Of a DNA stretch of 64,000 bases, positions 24,730 through 34,775 are shown one piece after another. This DNA is from Geodermatophilus bullaregiensis (lineage in GTDB: Bacteria; Actinomycetota; Actinomycetes; Mycobacteriales; Geodermatophilaceae), in contig NZ_JAFBCJ010000001.1 of NCBI RefSeq assembly GCF_016907675.1, forward strand, positions 3,782,001-3,846,000, given 5' to 3'. The notes beneath the pieces are model-generated. The model saw only the letters and a program-made list of their open reading frames with translations. It was not told the origin of the DNA and ran no database searches. Made by a program: the position numbers and the translations under genes. Within the stretch, counting starts at the first letter, position 1. The number at the start of each line of letters is the position of its first letter.

Positions 24730-26355
24730 GTGAGCACCAGTCGTACCCCGGATGTCGACGCGATCGTCATCGGTGCCGGCTTCGGCGGCATCTACATGCT
24801 GCACAAGCTGCGCAACGAACTCGGCCTGACCGTCAAGGCCCTGGAGAAGGGCGGCGGCGTCGGCGGCACCTGGTACTTCAACCGGTACCCCGGCGCGAAG
24901 TCCGACACCGAGGGCTTCGTCTACCGCTACTCCTTCGACAAGGACCTGCTCCAGGAGTGGGACTGGTCCACCCGCTACCTGGACCAGCCGGACGTCCTCG
25001 CCTATCTCGAGCACGTCGTCGAGCGCTACGACCTCGGCCGCGACATCCAGCTCGACACCGAGGTGACCGGGGCCGCCTTCGACGAGCACACCGACCTCTG
25101 GACGGTGACCACCGCCGACGGCACGAGCCTCACCAGCCGCTACCTCGTCAACGCCCTCGGCCTGCTGGCCAGGACCAACATCCCCGACATCCCCGGTCGC
25201 GACACCTTCAGCGGCACACTCGTCCACACCAACGCCTGGCCGCACGACCTCGACATCACCGGCAAGCGGGTCGGTGTGATCGGCACCGGCTCGACCGGTA
25301 CGCAGTTCATCGTCGCCGCCGCGAGGACGGCGAGCCACCTCACCGTCTTCCAACGCTCGCCCCAGTACTGCGTGCCGTCCGGGAACGGCCCGGTGGACCA
25401 GGCCGAGGTCGACCGGACCAAGGAGAACTTCGACGCCATCTGGGAGCAGGTGCGCAACTCCGTCGTCGCCTTCGGTTTCGAGGAGAGCGGCGTCGAGGCG
25501 ATGAGCGTCTCCGAGGAGGAGCGTCGTCGTGTGTTCCAGGAGAACTGGGACAAGGGCAACGGGTTCCGGTTCATGTTCGGCACCTTCGCCGACATCGCCG
25601 TCGACCCCGAGGCGAACGCCGCCGCCGCGGCGTTCATCCGGTCGAAGATCGCCGAGATCGTCGACGACCCGGAGACGGCGCGGAAGCTGACCCCGACCGA
25701 CCTCTACGCCAAGCGCCCGCTGTGCAACGAGGGCTACTACGAGACCTACAACCGGGGCAACGTCGAGCTGGTCTCGATCAAGGAGAACCCGATCCGGGAG
25801 ATCACCCCCGCCGGTGTGCGCACTTCCGACGGGGTCGAGCGCGAGTTCGACGTCCTGGTCTTCGCCACCGGGTTCGACGCGGTCGACGGCAACTACCGGG
25901 CGATGGACCTGCGCGGGCGTGGTGGCCGGCACATCAACGAGCACTGGACCGACGGGCCGACCAGCTACCTGGGTCTGTCGAAGGCCGGCTTCCCGAACAT
26001 GTTCATGATCCTCGGCCCGAACGGCCCCTTCACCAACCTGCCGCCGAGCATCGAGGCGCAGGTCGACTGGATCGGCGAGCTCATCGGCACCGCCGAGCGC
26101 AACGGTGTGCGGACCATCGAGCCGACGCAGGTCGCGGAGGACGCCTGGACCGCCACCTGCGATCAGATCGCCAACACGACGCTCTTCCCGAAGGCCGACT
26201 CGTGGATCTTCGGAGCGAACGTCCCGGGGAAGAAGAACGCGGTCATGTTCTTCATGGCCGGGATTGGTGCCTACCGGCAGAAGCTCGCTGAGGTCGCCAA
26301 GAACGGCTACGAGGGCTTCGAGTTGAGCAAGCAGACCGAGGCGGCGGGCGTCTGA
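24730..26355 (+). CDS. Baeyer-Villiger monooxygenase
   Basis: GTG 24730 with AGGAGG 6 nt upstream. A 541-aa class B flavoprotein monooxygenase: N-terminal FAD motif VIGAGFGGIYML, the BVMO fingerprint FSGTLVHTNAWPHD (FxGxxxHxxxWP) at about residue 160, and NADPH Rossmann motif GVIGTGSTGTQFI. FATGFDAVDGNY is the second conserved ATG-type motif. It inserts an oxygen next to a ketone using NADPH and O2 to give an ester or lactone, then hydrolysed by the upstream esterase. Length and motifs match cyclohexanone/acetone-type BVMOs; the ketone cannot be specified. A long terminator follows directly. Confidence 0.92.
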   Translation: MSTSRTPDVDAIVIGAGFGGIYMLHKLRNELGLTVKALEKGGGVGGTWYFNRYPGAKSDTEGFVYRYSFDKDLLQEWDWSTRYLDQPDVLAYLEHVVERYDLGRDIQLDTEVTGAAFDEHTDLWTVTTADGTSLTSRYLVNALGLLARTNIPDIPGRDTFSGTLVHTNAWPHDLDITGKRVGVIGTGSTGTQFIVAAARTASHLTVFQRSPQYCVPSGNGPVDQAEVDRTKENFDAIWEQVRNSVVAFGFEESGVEAMSVSEEERRRVFQENWDKGNGFRFMFGTFADIAVDPEANAAAAAFIRSKIAEIVDDPETARKLTPTDLYAKRPLCNEGYYETYNRGNVELVSIKENPIREITPAGVRTSDGVEREFDVLVFATGFDAVDGNYRAMDLRGRGGRHINEHWTDGPTSYLGLSKAGFPNMFMILGPNGPFTNLPPSIEAQVDWIGELIGTAERNGVRTIEPTQVAEDAWTATCDQIANTTLFPKADSWIFGANVPGKKNAVMFFMAGIGAYRQKLAEVAKNGYEGFELSKQTEAAGV

Positions 26356-26361
26356 CGCCCC

Positions 26362-26412
26362 GTCGGCACGAGGACGGGCCCGGCCGACGGCCGGGCCCGT
26401 CCTCGTGCCGAC
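26362..26412. terminator. intrinsic terminator after the BVMO gene
   Basis: Perfect 24-bp arms (26362-26385 and 26389-26412) around a 3-nt loop, starting 6 bp after the stop codon. The stem is extremely GC-rich and lacks a T tract, as usual for actinomycete terminators. Confidence 0.85.
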
Positions 26413-27084
26413 AGGTCAGGACACCACGGCGGGTGCCGGGGCGGAGGCCGCGTCATGCGGTCCCAGGCGGCCCGGACCCCGGTGCGCCCGGGGTGGTGCG
26501 GATCCCGTGCACCTGAGGCGTCGGCCGGGGCTGTCGCCTGCCGCCCGCCGTCTCGGACCGCACCCCCCGACCGGGGAGGACCACCGGCGGGCCGCAGGAG
26601 TCGGCCCGGCATCCACCGTGTGACCGCGCAGTCGCTCCCTGCTACCATCCAGCTCGCCGACTCCCAGCCACGGTGATCGGCTCGATCGCCCCGCGCGTCG
26701 CCCCACGGACCCCGCTGACCAACGGTGTGAGGCGGCTGGCGGACGTCCGTCCAGCGTCGCAGACGGGCCCCGCACCGCCGCGAGGCCCTCATCGGTTCAC
26801 CGGAACGCCGGCGTGATCCCGATGAGGGCCGCCACCTGATCCACCTGTGCCTCTCGTCCCACCAGCGACCACAGGAGACGTGCCGTCGTGACCGGAGCCG
26901 CCACCCGAGCAGCCGTCCTCGGCGGACCCGTGCAGGCCGAACCCGGTCGCACTCCTCCCCAGCTCCCACCGTCGAGATCTCCCCGCACGTCCGGTCGACC
27001 CGTCATCAGGTGCGGCCGAGGCCCCGAGCAGGCGGGGCGCACGACTCGATCCCTCCTCGCTCCACACCGACCCGAAGGACTCTC
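26413..27084. other. 672-bp gap without a convincing gene
   Basis: Open frames exist on both strands but are Arg/Pro/Gly-rich shadow translations with no start-site support or motif. The stretch presumably holds the promoter and leader of the glycosidase gene at 27085. I see no RNA structure I can name. Confidence 0.4.
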
Positions 27085-28698
<1,614 letters not shown>

Positions 28699-28704
28699 GC
28701 AGCC

Positions 28705-28752
28705 GGTTCCGGGCCCCGTCCCCACCACGCGGTGGGGACGGGGCCCGGAACC
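28705..28752. terminator. bidirectional hairpin terminator
   Basis: Perfect 22-bp arms (28705-28726, 28731-28752) with an ACGC loop between the convergent glycosidase and ABC permease genes. Confidence 0.85.
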
Positions 28753-28774
28753 GTCCGGCCGGGACGCCGCGGGG

Positions 28775-29617
28775 TCAGTCGCGCGAGCGGCGGCGGAACG
28801 CCGCGACGGCGAGCGGCGCGAAGACGGCCGCCAGCAGGAGCGACCACGCGATCGACACCACCACCGGGTGCTGCAGCGGCCACGCGGCGTCCGCCGGGGC
28901 GGCCGGGCCGTTGCCCCACAGCTCGCGGCACGCCTGGGTCAGGGCCGAGACCGGGTTCCACTCCGCGATCGCGCGCAGCCACGCCGGCATGCTCTCCGGC
29001 GGCGCGAACGTGTTGGCCACGAACGTCAGCGGGAACATGACCGTGAACATGAAGCCCTGCACGGCCTCGACGGTCCGCATGAGCGAGCCGACCCAGATGC
29101 CCAGCCAGATCAGCGCGAAGCCGAAGAGCAGCAGCAGCAGGAACGCCACCACGGCGTCCACGACGCCGTTGCGGATCCGCCAGCCGATCAGCAGCCCGGT
29201 CACGCCCATGACGGCGATGCCGATGCTGGAGTGGATCAGGCTGGAGATGCTCCGTCCGACCAGCACCGACGACCGGGGGATGGGCAGGGACTTGAACCGG
29301 TCGACGATGCCCTTCTGCAGGTCGCTGGTCAGCCCCATGGCGACGATGGCGGAGGAGAACACCATCGTCTGGACCATGATCCCGGGGAGCAGGAACTCCT
29401 TGTAGTCGGTGCCGCGCACGGCGATCGCGCCGCCGAACACGTAGGCGAAGAGCAGCACGAACATCACCGACTGCACCGTGACGTCCATGAGCATCTCGGG
29501 CATCCGCCGGATGTGCACCAGGTTGCGCCACACGATGGTCGCCGACGCCCGCAGCAGCGACGGCGGGGCGATGGCCGGCCGGGCGGCCGGTGGCCGGGTG
29601 GTCTGGACGGCGGTCAC
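28775..29617 (-). CDS. ABC-2 type transporter permease (DrrB-like)
   Basis: A 280-aa ABC-2 membrane protein: about six hydrophobic segments (for example MFVLLFAYVFGGAIAV, IGIAVMGVTGLLIGW, AFLLLLLFGFALIWLGIWVG) and the family signature around VANTFAPPESMPAWLRAIAE and WNPVSALTQACREL. DrrB-like permeases pair with DrrA ATPases to export drugs or lipids. The start is GTG 29617, overlapping the ATPase stop by 4 nt (GTGA), so the two subunits are co-translated. The substrate is not predictable; the MerR-type promoter upstream of the operon suggests induction by a toxic or redox-active compound. Confidence 0.88.
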   Translation of the reverse strand: MTAVQTTRPPAARPAIAPPSLLRASATIVWRNLVHIRRMPEMLMDVTVQSVMFVLLFAYVFGGAIAVRGTDYKEFLLPGIMVQTMVFSSAIVAMGLTSDLQKGIVDRFKSLPIPRSSVLVGRSISSLIHSSIGIAVMGVTGLLIGWRIRNGVVDAVVAFLLLLLFGFALIWLGIWVGSLMRTVEAVQGFMFTVMFPLTFVANTFAPPESMPAWLRAIAEWNPVSALTQACRELWGNGPAAPADAAWPLQHPVVVSIAWSLLLAAVFAPLAVAAFRRRSRD

Positions 29618-30597
29618 TGGACGACTCCCTCGTCGGTCGGTTCCGGGGTCGCGTCGGACTCGGCGCGGTGCCCGGTCAGGTGCAGGAACACGTCGTCCAG
29701 GCTGGGCCGGGCCAGCCCGAGGTCGTCGAGTTCGATGCCGCTGCGCTCGAAGACGGCGGCGATCCGGGTCATGTCGCCCAGTCCGCCGGCCTGCGCCGTC
29801 AGCCGCCGGCTGCCCCGCTCCACGTGCACCTCGGGGGAGTGCGCGCGCATCAGCCCGGCGGCTTCGTCGAGGTCCGCCGCGTGGGTCAGCGTCACCACGA
29901 CGCTGGCCTGCCCGGCCTGGTCCTTGAGCTGCGTCGGGGTCCCGGCGGCGATGACCCGGCCCTTGTCGACCACCACGATCTCGTCGGCGAGGTGGTCGGC
30001 CTCCTCCAGGTACTGCGTCGTCAGCACCAGCGTGGTGCCCTCCTGGACGAGTTCCCGGAGCACCTCCCACAGCCCCGACCGGCTCTGCGGGTCCAGGCCG
30101 GTGGTGGGCTCGTCGAGGAAGAGGATCGGTGGTGCCGCCAGCAGGCTCACTGCGAGGTCGAGGCGGCGGCGCATGCCGCCGGAGTAGGACTTCGCCGGCC
30201 GGTCGGCGGCCCCGACGAGGTCGAAGCGGGTGAGCAGGTCCTCGGTCGCCTCGCGGACGTAGCTCCTGGCCAGCCCGTACAGGCTGCCGATCAGCCGGAG
30301 GTTCTCGCGCCCGGTGAGGATCTCGTCGACCGTCGCCGCCTGACCGGTGAGGCCCATGCTGCGACGGACCTCGTTGGGCTGCTCGCGGATGTCGAAACCG
30401 GCCACCCGGCCGGTCCCGCTCGTCGGCACGCTCAGCGTGGTGAGCATCCGCACCAGGGTGGTCTTCCCGGCGCCGTTGGGGCCGAGCAGGCCGAGGACCG
30501 AGCCGGTGGGGACGACGAAGCTGACGCCGTCCACGGCGCGGTTGTCGCCGAAGTGCTTGACCAGGTCGACGGCCTCCACCGCCGGGGCGGGGCTCAT
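29614..30597 (-). CDS. ABC transporter ATP-binding protein (DrrA-like)
   Basis: A 327-aa ATPase: Walker A LGPNGAGKTTLVRML, Q-loop region GLTGQAATVDEILTG, signature YSGGMRRRLDLAVSL, Walker B ILFLDEPTTGLDP, and switch His in place as LTTQYLEEADHLAD (Gln is usual in DrrA-type exporters). The C-terminal ~90 residues form the DrrA regulatory extension ending FLHLTGHRAE. ATG 30597 is chosen; the open frame extends further upstream but without RBS or homology. It forms an exporter with the downstream permease. A SoxR/MerR-type palindrome with a 19-bp promoter spacer lies about 75 bp upstream. Confidence 0.92.
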   Translation of the reverse strand: MSPAPAVEAVDLVKHFGDNRAVDGVSFVVPTGSVLGLLGPNGAGKTTLVRMLTTLSVPTSGTGRVAGFDIREQPNEVRRSMGLTGQAATVDEILTGRENLRLIGSLYGLARSYVREATEDLLTRFDLVGAADRPAKSYSGGMRRRLDLAVSLLAAPPILFLDEPTTGLDPQSRSGLWEVLRELVQEGTTLVLTTQYLEEADHLADEIVVVDKGRVIAAGTPTQLKDQAGQASVVVTLTHAADLDEAAGLMRAHSPEVHVERGSRRLTAQAGGLGDMTRIAAVFERSGIELDDLGLARPSLDDVFLHLTGHRAESDATPEPTDEGVVQ

Positions 30598-30663
30598 GCC
30601 GTCCCCCCGGGCTCGGCTGCCGCCGGTCGTGCGGCGGGGTGTGCTGACAGGGGCATGCGAGCC

Positions 30664-30694
30664 AGGATGCAACCTCAAGCGGACTTGAGGACAA
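30664..30694 (-). promoter_or_regulatory. MerR/SoxR-type promoter of the ABC exporter operon
   Basis: On the minus strand: -35 TTGTCC (30689-30694), a 19-bp spacer, and -10 CATCCT (30664-30669). The palindrome CCTCAAGCGGACTTGAGG (30673-30690) fills the spacer and has the same half-sites as the E. coli soxS box. A 19-bp spacer with a centred dyad is the hallmark of MerR-family promoters. No MerR gene is in the window. Confidence 0.6.
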
Positions 30695-30829
30695 GGGTTT
30701 TCCACGTCGCCGTCCGGGCGGGACCAGGGCCCGCACGGTGCGCTGCGGCAGGCCGATGAGTCCCGGGCCGCCGGGCGGTCGGAGCTGCCACGCACCCTCG
30801 CACGAGGGACCGGACCGAGGAGCCCCGCC

Positions 30830-31600
30830 ATGACCGCCACCACCGCCGGGTACGCCGACGTCAACGGCCTGCACCTCTACCACGAGGTGCACGGCGATCG
30901 AGGCACTCCGCTGGTGCTGCTGCACGGCGGCATGCTCACCATCGACCTGAGCTTCGCGGGGCTCATCCCGGGTCTGGCGCAGCGCCACCGCGTCGTCGCC
31001 GTCGAGCTGCAGGGGCACGGGCGCACCGCCGACGTCGACCGCCCGATCACGCCGGCCAACTCGGCCGGGGACGTCGTGGCGCTGCTCGACCACCTCGGCA
31101 TCGAGCGGGCGCACGTCCTGGGGCACAGCATGGGCGGTGCCGTGGCGCTCGAGCTCGCCGTCTCCCACCCGGACCGCGTCCTGTCCGTGGTGCCCTGCTC
31201 GGCCAGTGTGCGACCCGACGGCATGCACGAGGACTTCCTCGACCCGCAGAAGATGGCGACCTCCACCCGCATGCCCACGGAGCAGGACCTCGCCGACTTC
31301 ACGGAGGCCTACCGGCGGCTGTCGCCCCACCCGGAGCACTTCGAGGAGTTCCTCGCGTCCCTGTCCGCCTCGCAGGCCGACCTCGTGGGCTGGTCGGACG
31401 AGGAGCTGGCCGGCATCACCGCCCCGGTGCTCCTGGTGCAGGGGGACCACGACTTCACCACCGTCGAGCACGCCGCCCTCGTGCTGCGGCTCATCCCCGG
31501 GTCACAGCTGGCCGTCCTGCCCGGGACGACGCACATGCAGGTGACCCGGCGCGCGGACCTGCTGCTCCCCCTCCTGGCGGCGTTCCTGGGCGACCGCTGA
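30830..31600 (+). CDS. alpha/beta hydrolase
   Basis: A 256-aa alpha/beta hydrolase of the 3-oxoadipate enol-lactonase/haloperoxidase-like group: oxyanion loop VLLHGGMLTID, nucleophile elbow VLGHSMGGAV (Ser about residue 103), acid Asp in VQGDHDFTT and catalytic His in PGTTHMQV. ATG 30830 has GAGGAG about 10 nt upstream. No signal peptide, so cytoplasmic. It is divergent from the ABC exporter, sharing the 230-bp region with the MerR-type operator, so it might be co-regulated. The substrate is unknown. Confidence 0.87.
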   Translation: MTATTAGYADVNGLHLYHEVHGDRGTPLVLLHGGMLTIDLSFAGLIPGLAQRHRVVAVELQGHGRTADVDRPITPANSAGDVVALLDHLGIERAHVLGHSMGGAVALELAVSHPDRVLSVVPCSASVRPDGMHEDFLDPQKMATSTRMPTEQDLADFTEAYRRLSPHPEHFEEFLASLSASQADLVGWSDEELAGITAPVLLVQGDHDFTTVEHAALVLRLIPGSQLAVLPGTTHMQVTRRADLLLPLLAAFLGDR

Positions 31601-31630
31601 CCGCCTGGCCCCGGCCTCCGCGCCGCTGCG

Positions 31631-32869
31631 TCAGGAGCGCGCCGGGGTGCGGCGGGCGAACGCGGGCGCGTGCTCGGGCCGCAGCCCCACGCCGATCAGG
31701 TACGCGGGGACGACGGACAGCCGGGGGAGCCGGTGCACCAGTGCGAGCACCGGCGCGGGTGGGCCCGGGCGCCGTCCCTCGACGAGCGGTCCGACCAGGG
31801 CGCGGTGCAGCGCCCGCTGCAGGCCCTGCACGAGCACGGTCGGCAGGAGGCGGCGGGCACGGACCGCGGCCAGGTCGCCCGTGGTCAGCGTGCCCTTCCG
31901 CAGCGGCCCGGCGAGCAGGGTCGCCGCGGCCACGGCGTCCTGGACGGCGAGGTTGATGCCGACGCCCCCGACCGGCGACATCGCGTGCGCGGCGTCGCCG
32001 ATGCAGAGCAGGCCGTCGACGTGCCAGTGCAGGAGCCGGTCGACGCGCACGTCGAGGTGCTTGACGTCGTCCATCGAGGCCAGCGCGTCCACCCGGTCCC
32101 GGAACTCGGGGATCAGCTCGGCGACGTCGCGCCGGAACGCCTCGATGCCGCGGGCGCGCAGCTCCGGGTCGGCGCCCTTGCGGCCGATGTAGGCCACCTG
32201 CAGGAACGTCTCGCGCGGGATGACCACGGCGAAGCGGCCCGGTGCCGCCCGCGGGGCGAGCGCGGCCGGACGGTCGCTCGGCAGGCGGGGGACCCGGAAC
32301 CACCAGGCGTCGATGGGGACGGGGAAGGACGTCGGCCGCAGCCCCGCCTGCCGGCGCGCGACCGAGCCGCGGCCGTCGCAGGCCACGGTGAGGTCGGCCC
32401 GGATCTCGCCGGTGGCGCCGTCCGCGGTGCGGTAGCGCACCCCGACGACCCGGTCGCCCTCGCGCAGCAGGTCGGTCATCTCGGTGCGCATCCGCAGCGT
32501 GTAGGACGGCTCCCGTCGTCCGGCGTCGGCGAGCAGGTCCAGCAGGTCCCACTGCGGCACCATCGCGACGTAGGGGTGGGGGACCCTCAGCCGGCGGAAG
32601 TCCCCGATCGTCACCGTGCCGCCGTCGGCCGTCGGGAAGACCACCTGCTCGAGCCTCGTCTGCGGCAGCCGGGCGAACTCGTCGCCGAGGCCGAGCTCGT
32701 CGAGCAGCTGCAGCGTCGAGGGGTGCACGGTGTCGCCGCGGAAGTCGCGGAGGAAGTCGGCGTGCTTCTCCAGCACGGTCACCTCGACACCGGCGCGGGC
32801 CAGCAGCAGGCCCAGCACCATCCCGGCCGGGCCACCCCCGACCACCAGACACGTCGTCCGCTCGTCCAT
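31631..32869 (-). CDS. FAD-dependent oxidoreductase/monooxygenase
   Basis: A 412-aa class A flavin monooxygenase-like protein: FAD motif VVGGGPAGMVLGLLLARAG at the N-terminus, DG motif VACDGRGSVAR (about residue 165) and GD motif CIGDAAHAMSPVGGVGIN (about 285). The last ~70 residues are helical and basic. ATG 32869 is followed directly by this canonical sequence. Family members hydroxylate aromatic or polyketide substrates, and some inactivate drugs. It is convergent with the hydrolase at 30830 (30 bp apart) and adjacent to a GNAT acetyltransferase on the other strand. Substrate unknown. Confidence 0.85.
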   Translation of the reverse strand: MDERTTCLVVGGGPAGMVLGLLLARAGVEVTVLEKHADFLRDFRGDTVHPSTLQLLDELGLGDEFARLPQTRLEQVVFPTADGGTVTIGDFRRLRVPHPYVAMVPQWDLLDLLADAGRREPSYTLRMRTEMTDLLREGDRVVGVRYRTADGATGEIRADLTVACDGRGSVARRQAGLRPTSFPVPIDAWWFRVPRLPSDRPAALAPRAAPGRFAVVIPRETFLQVAYIGRKGADPELRARGIEAFRRDVAELIPEFRDRVDALASMDDVKHLDVRVDRLLHWHVDGLLCIGDAAHAMSPVGGVGINLAVQDAVAAATLLAGPLRKGTLTTGDLAAVRARRLLPTVLVQGLQRALHRALVGPLVEGRRPGPPAPVLALVHRLPRLSVVPAYLIGVGLRPEHAPAFARRTPARS

Positions 32870-32969
32870 CGCCGGCCTCCTCGGGGACGGCCCCGTGCCG
32901 ACGCAGTCTCCCGCGCCGGCCGGGTCGGCACCACCACCCCGCGCGTCCGGTCGGCGCTAGCGTGGCCCG

Positions 32970-33548
32970 GTGCCGATCGAGGTCGTGCCGGCGACGAGGC
33001 CGCGGTTCGACGACGTGGCGACGGTGCTGGGGCCGAAGAGCCCGGGCGCCAACGTCTGCTGGTGTCTGAGCCACCGGCTGGACTCGAGGACGAACCGGTC
33101 CCTGGTCGGACCGGCACGCGCCGAGTACGTCCGCGCACTCACCGGCCGACCCATCGCCCCAGGGGTGCTCGCGTACGACGACGGCGAGGTGGTCGGCTGG
33201 GCCGCGGTCGCGCCGCGGTCGGAGCTGCCCTTCGAACGCTCGACGAAGATCCCGCACGTCGACGACCTGCCCGTGTGGTCCCTGTGGTGCATCCGCGTGC
33301 GACCGGGTCACCGCGGCAGGGGCATCGCGCACGCTCTGGTCCGTGGGGCAGTGGACTACGCCGCGTCGTGCGGCGCCCCGGCCGTCGAGGGCTACCCGGT
33401 GGACAACGAAGGCCGGCACGTCGACCTGACGATGGCCTACGTCGGCACCCGGAGACTGTTCGAGGCGGCCGGGTTCACCAAGGTCGCGGACACCCGGGCC
33501 GTCTCCGGCGGCTTCCCCCGGGTCCTCGTGCGCCGCGTCCTCGCCTGA
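32970..33548 (+). CDS. GNAT family N-acetyltransferase
   Basis: A 192-aa GNAT protein. The acetyl-CoA motif A is WCIRVRPGHRGRGIAHAL (R/Q-x-x-G-x-G/A), preceded by the GWAAVAPRSEL strand and followed by YVGTRRLFEAAGFTKVAD, the usual motif B end. GTG 32970 stands 6 nt behind TAGCGT (32958-32963), a -10 box, with no Shine-Dalgarno sequence, so translation is probably leaderless. An unusual N-terminal CWCLSHRLD segment is typical of a subgroup of actinobacterial GNATs. The acceptor is unknown. Confidence 0.82.
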   Translation: MPIEVVPATRPRFDDVATVLGPKSPGANVCWCLSHRLDSRTNRSLVGPARAEYVRALTGRPIAPGVLAYDDGEVVGWAAVAPRSELPFERSTKIPHVDDLPVWSLWCIRVRPGHRGRGIAHALVRGAVDYAASCGAPAVEGYPVDNEGRHVDLTMAYVGTRRLFEAAGFTKVADTRAVSGGFPRVLVRRVLA

Positions 33549-33559
33549 CGAGCCCGGCG

Positions 33560-33700
33560 GCGGGCCCGGGGCTCGGGGCGCGACGGCGAGCACCGGCCGG
33601 TCGGCGTCGAGCGGGATCCGCCGGGCGGTGCTGCCCACGAGCAGCGTGCCGACCGGCGCCCATCGGGATCGCGCGACGTCCAGGTCGTCCGGCGTAGGAC
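33560..33700 (-). pseudogene. universal stress protein C-terminal remnant
   Basis: The minus strand encodes VGTLLVGSTARRIPLDADRP followed by VLAVAPR. That is the C-terminal nucleotide-binding motif of UspA proteins (G-x-GS-x-A-x-x-x-x-x-x-x-RPVLxV). Nothing homologous precedes it and no start codon serves it, so it is a scrap left between the acetyltransferase and the LysR gene. Confidence 0.45.
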
Positions 33701-33754
33701 GCCCGGGTCATGACCGTCCGGATTCGTCGAGGCATTGGTTGATACCTTCTCGGC

Positions 33755-34645
33755 ATGGCCTTCACCCTGGAGCAGCTCCGCGGCTTCGTGGCCGTCGCCG
33801 ACGAGCTGCACTTCGGCCGTGCGGCCGCTCGGCTGAGCATGACCCAGCCGCCGTTGAGCCGGCAGATCCAGAAGCTCGAGCGGGTCGTCGGCGCCCAGCT
33901 GCTGGAGCGGGACAACCGCCGGGTCACCCTGACCGCCGCCGGCCGGGTCTTCCTCGTGGAGGCTCGGCGGCTGCTCGGTCTTGCGGACTCCGCGCCCGAG
34001 CTCGCCCGGCGGGTGTCCTCCGGGGCCAGTGGCGTGGTGCGCATCGGCTTCACCGCCGCCTCGGCCTACGGGGTGCTCGGCGAGCTGCTCGACGACCTGG
34101 CGCAGGAGCTGCCCGACGTCGACGTCGACCTCGCCGAGATGGTGACCCGCGAGCAGGTGGCGGGGCTGCTCAACGAGGGGATCGACCTCGGCCTGGGGCG
34201 ACCGCCCTTCGACGAGGAGGCGTTCGGACACCGCCTGCTGCACCGCGAGGCGCTGCTGGTCGCCGCGCCGGTGGGGCACCGGCTGCTGGGACTGGGCCGG
34301 CCGGTGACGGCCGCGGACCTGGCGTCGGTCCCCGTCGTCATGCACTCGCCGACCGCGGCGAAGTACTTCTACGACCTGGTGGCCGGCGTGGTGCCGATCG
34401 CCGCGGAGAACACGGTGCACACCGTGAGCCAGGTGCTCACCATGCTGTGGCTGGTCGCGGCCGGGCGGGGTGTGGCGTTCGTCCCGGCGTCCGCCGCCCG
34501 GCTGTCGATCGAGGGTGTGGCGTTCGTGCGGCTGGAGACGCCGGTGCCCGAGCCGGTCGAGCTGCACCTGCTCTGGGCCACGGGCTCGAAGAACCCTGCC
34601 CTGTGGCGGGCGCTCGCGGTGCTGGAGCAGCGGGCCCGCCGTTGA
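33755..34645 (+). CDS. LysR-family transcriptional regulator
   Basis: A 296-aa LTTR: N-terminal winged HTH ([20 protein letters not shown], then [19 protein letters not shown]) and a periplasmic-binding-protein-like effector domain ([37 protein letters not shown]). It immediately precedes kdgD and the semialdehyde dehydrogenase gene on the same strand, so it most likely responds to a sugar acid such as glucarate or galactarate. GATACC 8 nt before the ATG is a plausible -10 box. The sequence GTTGATACC there recurs just after the gene, perhaps a shared regulator half-site. Confidence 0.88.
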   Translation: MAFTLEQLRGFVAVADELHFGRAAARLSMTQPPLSRQIQKLERVVGAQLLERDNRRVTLTAAGRVFLVEARRLLGLADSAPELARRVSSGASGVVRIGFTAASAYGVLGELLDDLAQELPDVDVDLAEMVTREQVAGLLNEGIDLGLGRPPFDEEAFGHRLLHREALLVAAPVGHRLLGLGRPVTAADLASVPVVMHSPTAAKYFYDLVAGVVPIAAENTVHTVSQVLTMLWLVAAGRGVAFVPASAARLSIEGVAFVRLETPVPEPVELHLLWATGSKNPALWRALAVLEQRARR

Positions 34646-34669
34646 TACCCCCAGTGCATCGTCCGATGC
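34641..34669. promoter_or_regulatory. candidate LysR operator upstream of kdgD
   Basis: GCATCGTCCGATGC (34656-34669) is a perfect 6-2-6 dyad, 107 bp before the kdgD start. GTTGATACC (34641-34649) repeats the sequence at 33738-33746 upstream of the LysR gene. Regulator binding is inference. Confidence 0.45.
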
Positions 34670-34775
34670 GCGAATGCGATTGGACGGGCATCGGATGGGC
34701 TTCCTACGGTGGCCGCGACCACAGCCCGCGCCGCCGGACGACCCGGCGCGGACCCGTCGGACCCGAGGACGATCC

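Noticed and set aside
26413-27084. Open frames in the gap before the glycosidase gene
   Set aside because: Frames on both strands are low-complexity Arg/Pro/Gly translations lacking start signals.
31491-33638. 715-codon minus-strand frame
   Set aside because: It overlaps the flavoprotein gene in another frame and only a short piece near 33560-33700 resembles a known protein (UspA tail), which is listed separately.
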